Part shown: positions 8,768 through 17,697 of the stretch, one piece after another | Numbering within the stretch: the stretch's first letter is position 1 | Layout: each line of letters opens with the position of its first letter | DNA from: Mycobacterium sp. 1465703.0 | GTDB lineage: Bacteria > Actinomycetota > Actinomycetes > Mycobacteriales > Mycobacteriaceae | Direction: 5' to 3' | Assembly (NCBI RefSeq): GCF_001672975.1 | Contig: NZ_LZKU01000117.1 | Span: forward strand, 1 to 36,536 | Length of the DNA: 36,536 nucleotides | The notes under the pieces: generated by a model | What the model saw: the letters and a program-made list of their open reading frames with translations, nothing else | Database searches by the model: none | What the model was told of the DNA's origin: nothing | Translations under genes and position numbers: made by a program

Positions 8768-9475
8768 ATGGGCGGCATGGACACTGGTAGCTCACCGCGG
8801 GTCTTGGTCGTCGATGACGATTCAGATGTGCTCGCGTCTCTCGAACGCGGTCTGCGGCTGTCCGGATTCGAGGTGTCGACGGCGGTCGACGGCGCCGAGG
8901 CGTTGCGCAGCGCAACCGAGACGCGCCCGGATGCGATCGTGCTCGACATCAACATGCCCGTGCTGGACGGCGTCAGCGTCGTCACCGCGCTGCGGGCCAT
9001 GGACAACGACGTCCCGGTCTGTGTGCTGTCCGCCCGCAGCTCGGTGGACGACCGGGTGGCCGGCCTGGAGGCCGGCGCCGACGACTACCTGGTCAAGCCC
9101 TTCGTGCTGGCCGAGCTGGTGGCCCGGGTGAAAGCGCTGCTGCGCCGCCGTGGTGCGACTGCGACGTCGTCGTCGGAAACCATCACGGTCGGGCCGCTGG
9201 AAGTCGACATTCCGGGCCGGCGCGCCAGGGTCAATGGCGCGGACGTCGACCTGACCAAGCGGGAATTCGACCTACTGGCGGTGCTGGCCGAACACAAGAC
9301 CGCGGTGTTGTCCCGCGCGCAGCTACTCGAGCTGGTGTGGGGCTATGACTTCGCCGCCGACACCAATGTCGTCGACGTCTTCATCGGATATCTGCGCCGC
9401 AAGCTGGAGGCCAACGGCGGCCCCCGGCTGCTGCACACAGTGCGCGGAGTGGGATTCGTACTGCGCATGCAGTAA
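8768..9475 (+). CDS. prrA: PrrA, OmpR-family response regulator
   Basis: A 235-residue DNA-binding response regulator. The receiver domain (about 10-125) has the acidic pair in VVDDDSD, the phospho-acceptor Asp60 in [11 protein letters not shown] and the conserved Lys in DYLVKPF. The winged-helix domain (about 138-235) has [14 protein letters not shown] and [14 protein letters not shown] with the usual C-terminal hairpin [10 protein letters not shown]. Sequence and length fit PrrA of M. tuberculosis, which is needed for early intracellular adaptation and is essential in that species. The ATG at 8768 gives MGGMDTGSS; a second in-frame ATG at 8777 is possible. The frame is open upstream into accD3 but that part is a shadow. 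It is followed 15 bases later by its sensor kinase gene. Confidence 0.95.
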   Translation: MGGMDTGSSPRVLVVDDDSDVLASLERGLRLSGFEVSTAVDGAEALRSATETRPDAIVLDINMPVLDGVSVVTALRAMDNDVPVCVLSARSSVDDRVAGLEAGADDYLVKPFVLAELVARVKALLRRRGATATSSSETITVGPLEVDIPGRRARVNGADVDLTKREFDLLAVLAEHKTAVLSRAQLLELVWGYDFAADTNVVDVFIGYLRRKLEANGGPRLLHTVRGVGFVLRMQ

Positions 9476-9490
9476 CCAGGTCGAGCGGCC

Positions 9491-10828
9491 ATGAAGTTCT
9501 TGTCCCGGATTCTGACCCGTACGCCGTCGCTACGGGCCCGGGTAGCGGTCGCGACGGCCATCGGCACCGCGATCGTGGTGGTGATCGCGGGAGCGGTCGT
9601 GTGGTTCGGCATCACCAGCGCCTGGACCGAACGTTTGGATCGCCGCCTTGACGAGGCGGCCGGTTTCGCCATCCCCTTCCTGCCCCGTGGCCTCGAGGAC
9701 ATCCCGCGGACCCCCAACGATCAGGACACCGTGATCACGGTCCGCCGCGACGGGCAGGTCAAGTCCAACTCGCACGTCATCCTGCCGCAGCTGGATGTGG
9801 GCTACGCCGACACCTACATCAACGGGGTGCGCTATCGAGTACGAACCCTGGAGGCCCGCACCCCGCAGCCGACGATGGTGGCGGTGGGTGCTACCTACGA
9901 CGACACGATCGCACAGACCAACAACCTGCACCGCCGGGTCATCCTGATTTGCGGGCTCTCGATCGGAGCGGCTGCGGTATTCGCCTGGCTGCTGGCCGCT
10001 TTCGCGGTACGACCGTTCAAACGACTGGCCCAGCAAGCCCGCTCCATCGACGCCGACGAGCGGCCGCAGGTGGCGGTGCGCGGCGCCAGCGAGGCCGTCG
10101 AGATCGCCGAGGCCATGCGCGGCATGCTGCAGCGCATCTGGACTGAACAGGACCGGACCAAGGATGCGCTGGCGTCCGCCCGCGACTTCGCCGCGGTTTC
10201 GTCGCACGAACTGCGCACGCCACTGACTGCGATGCGCACCAACCTCGAAGTGTTATCCACCCTGGACATGACCGACGAGCAACGCAAAGAGGTGCTCGCC
10301 GACGTCATCCGCACCCAGTCGCGGATCGAGGCCACGTTGACCGCCCTCGAGCGGTTGGCCCAGGGCGAACTGTCGACGGCTGACGATCACGTGCCCGTCG
10401 ACATCACCGAACTGCTCGACCGCGCCGCCCACGACGCCACCCGGATCTACCCCGGGCTCGACGTGTCCCTGGTGCACTCACCCACCTGCATCATCGTCGG
10501 GCTGCCGGCCGGGTTGCGCCTGACCGTCGACAACGCGATCGCCAATGCCGTCAAGCATGGCGGCGCCACCAAGGTCCAACTGTCTGCGGTCAGCTCGCGC
10601 GCCGGCGTCGAGATCGCCATCGACGACAACGGCAGGGGCGTGCCCGAGGATGAGCGCCAGGTGGTGTTCGACCGGTTTTCCCGCGGATCGACGGCCTCGC
10701 ACTCCGGGTCGGGCCTGGGTTTGGCACTGGTGGCCCAACAAGCCCAGCTGCACGGCGGGACGGCTTCGTTGGAGAACAGTGCACTGGGCGGCGCGCGGCT
10801 GGTGCTGCGGCTGCCGGGCCCCAGCTAG
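9491..10828 (+). CDS. prrB: PrrB, sensor histidine kinase
   Basis: A 445-residue membrane histidine kinase, partner of PrrA. Two membrane segments (about 18-40 and 150-171) flank a periplasmic sensor region of some 110 residues. A HAMP linker (about 172-222) leads to the dimerisation helix with the phospho-accepting His239 in SSHELRTPLTAMRTN. The ATPase domain has the N box (NAIANAVKHGG), the G1 box (DDNGRGVP) and the G2 box (GSGLGLAL). All key residues are present. The gene follows prrA by 15 bases with GAGCGG upstream of the ATG, so the two are one transcript. It converges on arfC, with only 4 bases between the stop codons. Confidence 0.95.
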   Translation: MKFLSRILTRTPSLRARVAVATAIGTAIVVVIAGAVVWFGITSAWTERLDRRLDEAAGFAIPFLPRGLEDIPRTPNDQDTVITVRRDGQVKSNSHVILPQLDVGYADTYINGVRYRVRTLEARTPQPTMVAVGATYDDTIAQTNNLHRRVILICGLSIGAAAVFAWLLAAFAVRPFKRLAQQARSIDADERPQVAVRGASEAVEIAEAMRGMLQRIWTEQDRTKDALASARDFAAVSSHELRTPLTAMRTNLEVLSTLDMTDEQRKEVLADVIRTQSRIEATLTALERLAQGELSTADDHVPVDITELLDRAAHDATRIYPGLDVSLVHSPTCIIVGLPAGLRLTVDNAIANAVKHGGATKVQLSAVSSRAGVEIAIDDNGRGVPEDERQVVFDRFSRGSTASHSGSGLGLALVAQQAQLHGGTASLENSALGGARLVLRLPGPS

Positions 10829-10832
10829 CGCT

Positions 10833-11312
10833 CTACCGCCGCCGCGGATTGTCCGGGCTGTCGCTCCATGGCGCGAAACCGGCTTGCTGCGCGGCCTTCT
10901 CGTCTGCGAACCAGACCTGCGCGGTCGTCCGATCGTAGGCCGGATCGTCGGGTGTGAAGTAAAGCTTGCTGCCTGCAAGGGCTTTGACCAGATATCCGGC
11001 CGGTCCGCCACCGTCGGATGCGGCGTCGGCGGAGCCCGGACCATAGGGCGCCGGCCCCCACACCGGGAGCTTGGCCGTCGGCGACTCTTTGGCGACCGGG
11101 ATCCTGGTGGTCCGCCGCTCGGTGACCGGGATTTGGGTGGTGCGTCGCTCGGTGATGGGAATCGCGGTGGTGGCGGGCTCGGACGTCGGCCGCCCGTCCG
11201 GCGACTTCGCTACCGGCACTTGGTGTTTGACAGGCGTCATCATCAGGGTGAGGGTCAGTACCAAGCCCAGCCCGAAGGACAGGGCGCACAGCCACCAGTG
11301 CACGTGGCTCAT
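10833..11312 (-). CDS. arfC: ArfC, membrane-anchored protein with decapeptide repeats
   Basis: A 159-residue protein, last gene of the arfABC operon. It has one N-terminal membrane helix (about 7-26, ALSFGLGLVLTLTLMM), then an extracytoplasmic stretch with three degenerate decapeptides (AIPITERRTT, QIPVTERRTT, RIPVAKESPT), and a C-terminal region with LYFTPDDPAYDRTTAQVWFADEKAAQQAGF. That last part resembles small cargo-like sunset domains that carry a conserved Trp-Phe-x-x-Glu-x-x-A-x-x-A-G-F motif. In M. tuberculosis the operon is reported to aid ammonia release and growth at low pH. The ATG at 11312 overlaps the arfB stop (ATGA), which settles the start; the frame open to 11405 is not used. 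Confidence 0.88.
   Translation of the reverse strand: MSHVHWWLCALSFGLGLVLTLTLMMTPVKHQVPVAKSPDGRPTSEPATTAIPITERRTTQIPVTERRTTRIPVAKESPTAKLPVWGPAPYGPGSADAASDGGGPAGYLVKALAGSKLYFTPDDPAYDRTTAQVWFADEKAAQQAGFAPWSDSPDNPRRR
11095..11184 (-). repeat. Three 30-bp tandem repeats within arfC
   Basis: Units at 11095-11124, 11125-11154 and 11155-11184 encode TERRTT-IPV type decapeptides. The first two are close copies and the third is degenerate. A multiple-of-three period keeps the frame, so copy number could vary among strains without breaking the gene. Confidence 0.75.
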
Positions 11313-11422
11313 CGCCGCGCGCCGTTGTTCGGGCGGTGCAGCAGCGTGGCGATCACCCAGGCAACCGCCGACCCGGCGACAAAGGCGAGCAGGTACCATA
11401 ACCACTCGATGACGAAGTCCAC
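11309..11422 (-). CDS. arfB: ArfB, single-helix small membrane protein
   Basis: A 37-residue membrane protein, too short for most ORF listings. It starts with GTG at 11422 and reads MDFVIEWLWYLLAFVAGSA, then VAWVIATLLHRPNNGARR. One hydrophobic helix spans about residues 5-28 with a short basic tail. GGAG lies 8 bases before the GTG. It starts 12 bases after the arfA stop and its TGA overlaps the arfC ATG, so the three genes form a coupled operon. It corresponds to Rv0900, which in M. tuberculosis has a slightly longer tail. Its role beyond belonging to the arf operon is unknown. Confidence 0.85.
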   Translation of the reverse strand: MDFVIEWLWYLLAFVAGSAVAWVIATLLHRPNNGARR

Positions 11423-11434
11423 GTCGAAAGCTCC

Positions 11435-12334
11435 TTAGCTGATTACGATTTCGACCCGGCGATTTTGGGCCCGACCGCCGTCCGTGCCGTTAGGCGCGAT
11501 CGGGTAGGCCGACCCGAAACCCGTGGCGGTCAACCGGTCGCCGGCCACCCCGTGGGCTTGCAGGAAGCCGGCGACGGTTTGAGCGCGCTCTTCGCTCAAC
11601 GGAACATTCAGACTGGTATTGCCGGTGCTGTCGGCGTAGCCGTTGATGGCCGCGTGCGCATTCGGGCATGCCTTGAGTTTCTCGGCGACCCGAGCCAGAA
11701 CCTGTTCGTCGGAGGCGGTCAGACTATCGATATTCGATTCGAAGGTGAGCGCACCGTCGGTCAAGGTGTTGATCGCCGATTGCAGATTGGCGCACGCGGC
11801 ATTGGGCGATGGAGATGCTGCGGGCGCGTTAAAGGCAACGTTGTCAACAACATTCAGGTTCGACCAGATGCGCTTGGCATCGGTGTTGAGGGTGTTCTTC
11901 TGATCGGGCGATGCCGCGGTGCCCGCCAAGGTGATGGTGTCCCCGCTGACCGTGAGGGTGAAATCGGCGATCGACGCGCTGTCGGAGAATACCGGCATGG
12001 CCTTGGCGAAATCGAGTGCGTCGACGGCGGGGTTGATGCGGATCTGGTCGACGATGTTGACACCGGGGCCCAGTGCTCCGTTAAGCACCTTCAGCAACGC
12101 CGCTTTGGCGGGCTCATCGGGGAAGTCTCCAGTCAGGGTGAGGGTGTTGCCGTTACGAACCATGGAGAACGCCGCCAATGAAAGCTTCGGCGCAGCAGAG
12201 GGCGCCGACGAAGCAGGACCGAGCCGGCCTGCGGACTCAGATCGTAGCGAGACTCCGTAACCGATCGCGGCTATCAGCAGCGGGATCACCACCACGGCGA
12301 TCAGCCAGGGCAGACCGGGCCGTTTGACGCCCAC
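11435..12334 (-). CDS. arfA: ArfA (OmpATb), BON/OmpA-domain membrane protein
   Basis: A 299-residue protein. An N-terminal helix (about 9-29) anchors it in the membrane. The middle part (about 50-170) has BON-like repeats, with GNTLTLTGDFPDEPAKAALLKVL and GDTITLAGTAASPDQKNTL being equivalent positions of two copies. The C-terminal OmpA domain has the peptidoglycan-binding pattern NGYADSTGNTSLNVPLSEERAQTVAGFL, then NRRVEI. Two Cys (in AACANL and KACPN) could form the disulphide known in this domain. It was once called a porin; later work ties it to ammonia export and acid adaptation. The start is GTG at 12334 behind GGGAGG. It is about 27 residues shorter than the M. tuberculosis protein, mostly in the linkers. 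Confidence 0.92.
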   Translation of the reverse strand: MGVKRPGLPWLIAVVVIPLLIAAIGYGVSLRSESAGRLGPASSAPSAAPKLSLAAFSMVRNGNTLTLTGDFPDEPAKAALLKVLNGALGPGVNIVDQIRINPAVDALDFAKAMPVFSDSASIADFTLTVSGDTITLAGTAASPDQKNTLNTDAKRIWSNLNVVDNVAFNAPAASPSPNAACANLQSAINTLTDGALTFESNIDSLTASDEQVLARVAEKLKACPNAHAAINGYADSTGNTSLNVPLSEERAQTVAGFLQAHGVAGDRLTATGFGSAYPIAPNGTDGGRAQNRRVEIVIS

Positions 12335-12432
12335 GACGGCCTCCCTCAGGTCGTTCGCCCACGCTGGTCCGCGTGCCAGGCGATCTGCAGCCTACCGATT
12401 CATCCCTCGGGTGGGTCCGGCACACTGGAGCG

Positions 12433-12696
12433 ATGGCCAACGGCAGTAAACCGACCGACAACGAGACCCTGGCGGTCATTCGCCAGCTGGTCGCCGAGGA
12501 GAAGGCGCTGCGATCCCAGCTGCAGCGCGGTGACATCGACACGTCGGAAGAACAGGACCGCCTTCGGCGGGTGGAGGTCGAACTCGACCAGTGCTGGGAT
12601 CTGCTGCGGCAGCGCCGGGCGCTACGCGAGAGCGGTGGTGACCCGCGAGCGGCGGAGGTGCGTCCACCCGACGAGGTCGAGGGCTACCTGAGCTGA
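12433..12696 (+). CDS. DUF2630 small coiled-coil protein (Rv0898c-like)
   Basis: An 87-residue acidic, helical protein. The motif EEKALRSQLQRGDIDTSEEQDRLRRVEVELDQCWDLLRQRRALRE spans residues about 20-66 and looks like a two-helix hairpin or coiled coil; this is the hallmark of the DUF2630 family found in actinobacteria. No function is established. The ATG at 12433 gives the 87-residue length known for Rv0898c; the frame opens a little further upstream without a better start. It diverges from arfA across 98 bases. Its stop codon overlaps the presumed start of the next gene, so the two are likely a translationally coupled pair. Confidence 0.85.
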   Translation: MANGSKPTDNETLAVIRQLVAEEKALRSQLQRGDIDTSEEQDRLRRVEVELDQCWDLLRQRRALRESGGDPRAAEVRPPDEVEGYLS

Positions 12697-14285
12697 GCGA
12701 CCAAGCAGGCCAAGCCGACGCACTGGACGTCATAGTCATCGGTGGCGGGCACAACGGCCTGGTCGCCGCCGGCTACCTGGCCCGTGCGGGCCTGCGGGTG
12801 CGCCTGCTGGAGCGGCTGGACCAAGTCGGCGGCGCGGCCGTCTCGGCGCAAGCTTTCGACGGTGTCGGCGTTCGGGTATCGCGTTACTCCTATCTGGTCA
12901 GCTTGCTGCCGCCGCGCATCGTCAAGGACCTGGGTGCCGAGGTGCGGTTGGCGCGGCGGCCGTTTTCGTCGTACACACCCGACCCGGCGTGCGGCGGCCG
13001 CAGCGGGCTGTTGATCGGGTCGCCCGCAGCTGACTCCATCCCCTTCGCGGCGATAGGAGCCGCCGGGGATGCGCAGGGGTTCGCCGACTTCTACCGGCGC
13101 TGCCGGCTGGTGACCGAACGACTGTGGCCGACCCTGCTCGAACCGCTGCGCACCCGGCAGGGCGCCCGCCGGCACGTGGTAGAAGGAGGCGATCGCGGCG
13201 CGGAGGCCGCGTGGCGGGCCATGATCGACGAACCGATCGGGCACGCCATCACCGACGCGGTCAGCAATGACGTGGTTCGCGGGGTGATGGCGACCGACGC
13301 ACTCATCGGCACATTCGCCCGTCTCGATGAGCCGTCGCTGACGCAAAATGTCTGCTTCTTGTATCACGTGCTCGGCGGGGGCACCGGCGACTGGGACGTC
13401 CCGATTGGCGGCATGGGCGCACTGACCACCGCCCTGGCCGCGGCGGCTGTCCGTCACGGCGCCGAAATATCTACTGGCGCAGAGGTTTACGCCGTCGACC
13501 CGAGCGGCGAGGTCCGCTATCGCACCGGCGAGCAGGAACTCCTGATTCGGGCCCGGTTCGTTCTGGCCGGCGTCACACCGACGGTGCTGGCCGGGCTGCT
13601 GGGCGAAGAACCGTCACCGGCGGCCGCCGGCGCACAGGTCAAGGTGAACATGGTGCTGGCACGGCTGCCCAGGCTGCGCGACCACGGTGTCACACCCCAG
13701 CAGGCATTCGCCGGGACATTTCACGTCAACGAGACGTGGACACAACTGAATACGGCCTACGCGCGGGCAGCCTCGGGTCAGGTTCCGAATCCGTTGCCGT
13801 GCGAGGCCTATTGCCATTCGCTGACCGATCCCAGCATCCTGTCCCCCGAGTTGCGCGACTCGGGCGCCCACACGATGACGGTGTTCGGCTTACACACCCC
13901 ACACTGGCTGTTCGGCCGCGCTGACTCCGATACGCTGCGCGGCCGGCTGAGCGACGACGTGCTGACATCGCTGAATTCTGTTCTGGCCGAACCGATTCAA
14001 GACGTGTTGCTGAACGATGCGCTTGGCCGGCCGTGTATCGAGACGACGACCACGCTGGATCTGGAGCGGACCTTGCGGATGAGCGGCGGCAACATCTTCC
14101 ACGGCGGCCTGTCGTGGCCGTTCGCCGAGGACGACGACCCGCTGGACACCCCGGCGCGGCGATGGGGGGTGGCCACCGCGCATGAGCGGATCATGCTGTG
14201 CGGGTCGGGCACTCAACGCGGCGGGGCGGTATCGGGCATCGGCGGGCACAACGCCGCGATGGCGGTGCTGGCGTCGCTGGGTTAG
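12693..14285 (+). CDS. CrtI/PYROXD2-like FAD oxidoreductase with a probable CTG start (Rv0897c-like)
   Basis: A 530-residue flavoprotein of the phytoene-desaturase/amine-oxidase superfamily. The dinucleotide-binding motif VIVIGGGHNGLVAAGYLARAG is at about residues 14-34, followed by the second half-motif ending in LLER and QVGGAAVS. The C-terminal FAD-contacting part has GGLSWPFAEDD and LCGSGTQRGGAVSGIGGHNAA. The Rossmann motif demands a start well upstream of the GTG at 12798. In the open frame there is no ATG, GTG or TTG before it, but CTG at 12693 overlaps the stop of the DUF2630 gene as CTGA, with GAGG 5-8 bases before. Starting there gives about the length known for Rv0897c (535). The substrate is unknown; a polyene or related lipid is possible. 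It converges on gltA2. Confidence 0.87.
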   Translation: MSDQAGQADALDVIVIGGGHNGLVAAGYLARAGLRVRLLERLDQVGGAAVSAQAFDGVGVRVSRYSYLVSLLPPRIVKDLGAEVRLARRPFSSYTPDPACGGRSGLLIGSPAADSIPFAAIGAAGDAQGFADFYRRCRLVTERLWPTLLEPLRTRQGARRHVVEGGDRGAEAAWRAMIDEPIGHAITDAVSNDVVRGVMATDALIGTFARLDEPSLTQNVCFLYHVLGGGTGDWDVPIGGMGALTTALAAAAVRHGAEISTGAEVYAVDPSGEVRYRTGEQELLIRARFVLAGVTPTVLAGLLGEEPSPAAAGAQVKVNMVLARLPRLRDHGVTPQQAFAGTFHVNETWTQLNTAYARAASGQVPNPLPCEAYCHSLTDPSILSPELRDSGAHTMTVFGLHTPHWLFGRADSDTLRGRLSDDVLTSLNSVLAEPIQDVLLNDALGRPCIETTTTLDLERTLRMSGGNIFHGGLSWPFAEDDDPLDTPARRWGVATAHERIMLCGSGTQRGGAVSGIGGHNAAMAVLASLG

Positions 14286-14288
14286 ATG

Positions 14289-14333
14289 GTGGCGACCCGG
14301 TTCGCCCGGCTACGCCGCGCTCCCGATCGCCAC
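14289..14333 (+). repeat. 45-bp interspersed inverted-repeat element, copy A
   Basis: Begins GTGGCGA and ends TCGCCAC, so its 7-base ends can pair. It lies between the stops of the convergent CrtI-like gene and gltA2, the position of a bidirectional terminator. By hand alignment it differs at 4 of 45 positions from the reverse complement of copies B and C and at 5 from copy D. Confidence 0.85.
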
Positions 14334-14336
14334 TGG

Positions 14337-15632
<1,296 letters not shown>

Positions 15633-15790
15633 GAGAACCCCTTTGCGCTCTGGCTGATATGGCTGCTGACTTGGTGCTTACTGCAAAAGGTAGTCGTTAT
15701 GAGGATGAGGCGCCCGTCCGGGGTCGGGTCCGCTGGTCACGCCCGCGATCGATCCCCTCATGCCGGTGCGCGGCGTGCATCATCAGCGGG

Positions 15791-16453
15791 TTAGGGCTGC
15801 AGGCGCTGCACCCGATCTCCGGTGATCCGGATGCGGTTATGCAATCGGTTTTCCCGGCCCTGCCAAAATTCCACCAGCTCCGGCGCGATGAGATAGCCGC
15901 CCCAACCGGGCGGCACCGGAACCTGGTCGCGGTCGGCGAAGCGGGCGGTCACCTCGCCCAGCTGATCGAGCAGGGCCGCGCGTGAGGCGATCGGTTGCGA
16001 TTGGTGCGACGCCCAGGCGCCCAGTTGCGACCCGCGCGGCCGTTTGGACCAGTAGTCCTCGGTGGCCTGCGCGGTGACCTTGCGCACCGCGCCACGAATG
16101 TGGACCTGACGGCCGAGCTGGTACCAGGGAAACGTCGCCGAGGCGTATGGCGTCGCCGCAAGGTCGTCGCCCTTGGCCGAGTCATAGTTGGTGAAAAAAG
16201 TGATCCCTGTCTCGTCCACGCTCTTGCACAACACCGATCGGCTCGCCGGCCTGCCGTCCGCGGTCACGGTAGCCAGCACGAATGCATTGGGCTCGGCAAC
16301 GCCCGACCGTTCGGCGTCGTCAATCCATTTGCGCAACAACGAAACCCAGCCCTCGTCGAGCCAATCCGCGTCAAGATCTGGACTGCCGTCTTTTTCCACT
16401 GACCCGTACTCCACACGCATTCTCTGCAGGTGCTCGTCGTCTGGTCCTGCCAT
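15791..16453 (-). CDS. pdxH: PdxH, pyridoxamine 5'-phosphate oxidase
   Basis: A 220-residue FMN enzyme that oxidises pyridoxamine or pyridoxine 5'-phosphate to pyridoxal 5'-phosphate, the salvage step of vitamin B6. Family signatures are clear: [28 protein letters not shown] (FMN and substrate phosphate binding), [36 protein letters not shown] and the C-terminal [25 protein letters not shown] with the conserved EFWQG and R-x-H. Length is normal. In M. tuberculosis pdxH lies elsewhere (Rv2607); I recall a citrate synthase neighbourhood in fast-growing mycobacteria, so this may be the older arrangement. It diverges from citA with 71 bases between starts. Confidence 0.94.
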   Translation of the reverse strand: MAGPDDEHLQRMRVEYGSVEKDGSPDLDADWLDEGWVSLLRKWIDDAERSGVAEPNAFVLATVTADGRPASRSVLCKSVDETGITFFTNYDSAKGDDLAATPYASATFPWYQLGRQVHIRGAVRKVTAQATEDYWSKRPRGSQLGAWASHQSQPIASRAALLDQLGEVTARFADRDQVPVPPGWGGYLIAPELVEFWQGRENRLHNRIRITGDRVQRLQP

Positions 16454-16524
16454 CGCGCCAACGGTACCGGCGCTTGCTACCAGCCGGTAGCGTCGGCCCG
16501 ATCAGGGGGTGCGAGAATTTTCCC

Positions 16525-17646
16525 ATGACTGTGGTACCCGAAGACTTTGTCCCCGGCCTCGAGGGCGTGGTCGCCTTCACCACCGAAATTGCCGAACCGG
16601 ATAAAGACGGCGGTGCGCTGCGCTATCGCGGTGTCGATATCGAAGACCTGGTGACTCAGCAGGTCACCTTCGGCGACGTGTGGGCGCTGCTGGTCGACGG
16701 CAAGTTCGGCCGCGGCCTGCCGCCCGCCGAGCCGTTCCCGCTGCCCATCCACACCGGCGACGTGCGCGTCGACGTGCAGGCCGGCCTGGCGATGCTGGCC
16801 CCGATCTGGGGGTACAAGCCGCTCCTGGACACCGACGACTCGACCGCCCGCGATCAACTGGCCCGGGCATCGGTGATGGCACTTTCCTACGTCGCGCAGT
16901 CGGCGCGGGGCATCTACCAGCCGGCGGTCCCGCAGCGGGTGATTGACGAATGCGCAACGGTCACTGCCCGTTTCATGACGCGATGGCAGGGTGAGCCGGA
17001 CCCGCGGCACGTCGAAGCGATTGACGCCTACTGGGTCTCGGCCGCCGAGCACGGCATGAACGCCTCGACCTTCACCGCGCGGGTGATCGCCTCGACCGGC
17101 GCCGACGTGGCGGCGGCCTTGTCCGGGGCAATCGGTGCGATGAGCGGGCCGCTGCACGGCGGGGCGCCGGCACGGGTGCTGCCGATGATCGAAGAGGTCG
17201 AGCGCACCGGCGACGCGCGTGGCCTGGTGAAGAAGATCCTGGACAGCGGCGACAAGCTGATGGGATTCGGACACCGGGTCTACCGGGCGGAGGACCCGCG
17301 GGCGCGGGTGCTGCGCGCTACCGCCGAAAGGCTGGGCGCGCCGCGCCACGAGGTCGCCGTCGCGTTGGAGCAGGCCGCCCTGGCCGAGTTGCGCGAACGC
17401 CGCCCGGACCGGGCCATCGAGACCAACGTCGAGTTCTGGGCCGCGGTGATCCTGGACTTCGCCCGCGTACCGGCCAACATGATGCCGGCGATGTTCACCT
17501 GTGGACGCACCGCGGGTTGGTGCGCCCACATCCTCGAGCAGAAGCGGCTGGGCAAGCTGGTCCGTCCGTCGGCCATCTACGTGGGGCCCGGCCCCCGCAA
17601 GCCAGAAGCCGTCGAGGGCTGGGACCGCAGTCTGACCAACGCCTGA
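16525..17646 (+). CDS. citA: CitA, second citrate synthase
   Basis: A 373-residue citrate synthase-family protein, shorter than GltA2 because it lacks the N-terminal domain. His211 (GPLHGGAPA), His250 and Arg251 ([15 protein letters not shown]) and the C-terminal RTAGWCAHILEQ are in place. The position of the catalytic Asp (NVDFYTG in GltA2) reads NVEFWAA, with Glu303 instead. The first His of the family motif HEQNCSTS is kept as His176 in HGMNAST. It may be a slower or more specialised enzyme, for instance for methylcitrate or under particular conditions; sequence alone does not decide. The ATG at 16525 gives the length known for CitA of M. tuberculosis; the longer open frame overlaps pdxH. 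The only purine-rich sequence (GGGGG) is about 14 bases upstream. Confidence 0.92.
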   Translation: MTVVPEDFVPGLEGVVAFTTEIAEPDKDGGALRYRGVDIEDLVTQQVTFGDVWALLVDGKFGRGLPPAEPFPLPIHTGDVRVDVQAGLAMLAPIWGYKPLLDTDDSTARDQLARASVMALSYVAQSARGIYQPAVPQRVIDECATVTARFMTRWQGEPDPRHVEAIDAYWVSAAEHGMNASTFTARVIASTGADVAAALSGAIGAMSGPLHGGAPARVLPMIEEVERTGDARGLVKKILDSGDKLMGFGHRVYRAEDPRARVLRATAERLGAPRHEVAVALEQAALAELRERRPDRAIETNVEFWAAVILDFARVPANMMPAMFTCGRTAGWCAHILEQKRLGKLVRPSAIYVGPGPRKPEAVEGWDRSLTNA

Positions 17647-17685
17647 GCCATTCACTCGGCGCCACCTTCTTTGCCGGTCACTCAG

Positions 17686-17691
17686 TAAGAT
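17686..17691 (+). promoter_or_regulatory. Putative -10 of a leaderless kinase transcript
   Basis: TAAGAT, matching the mycobacterial TANNNT consensus, ends 6 bases before the kinase ATG at 17698. This spacing puts transcription start on the ATG itself. No Shine-Dalgarno precedes the ATG and no clear -35 is seen. Confidence 0.5.
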
Positions 17692-17697
17692 TGCTCC

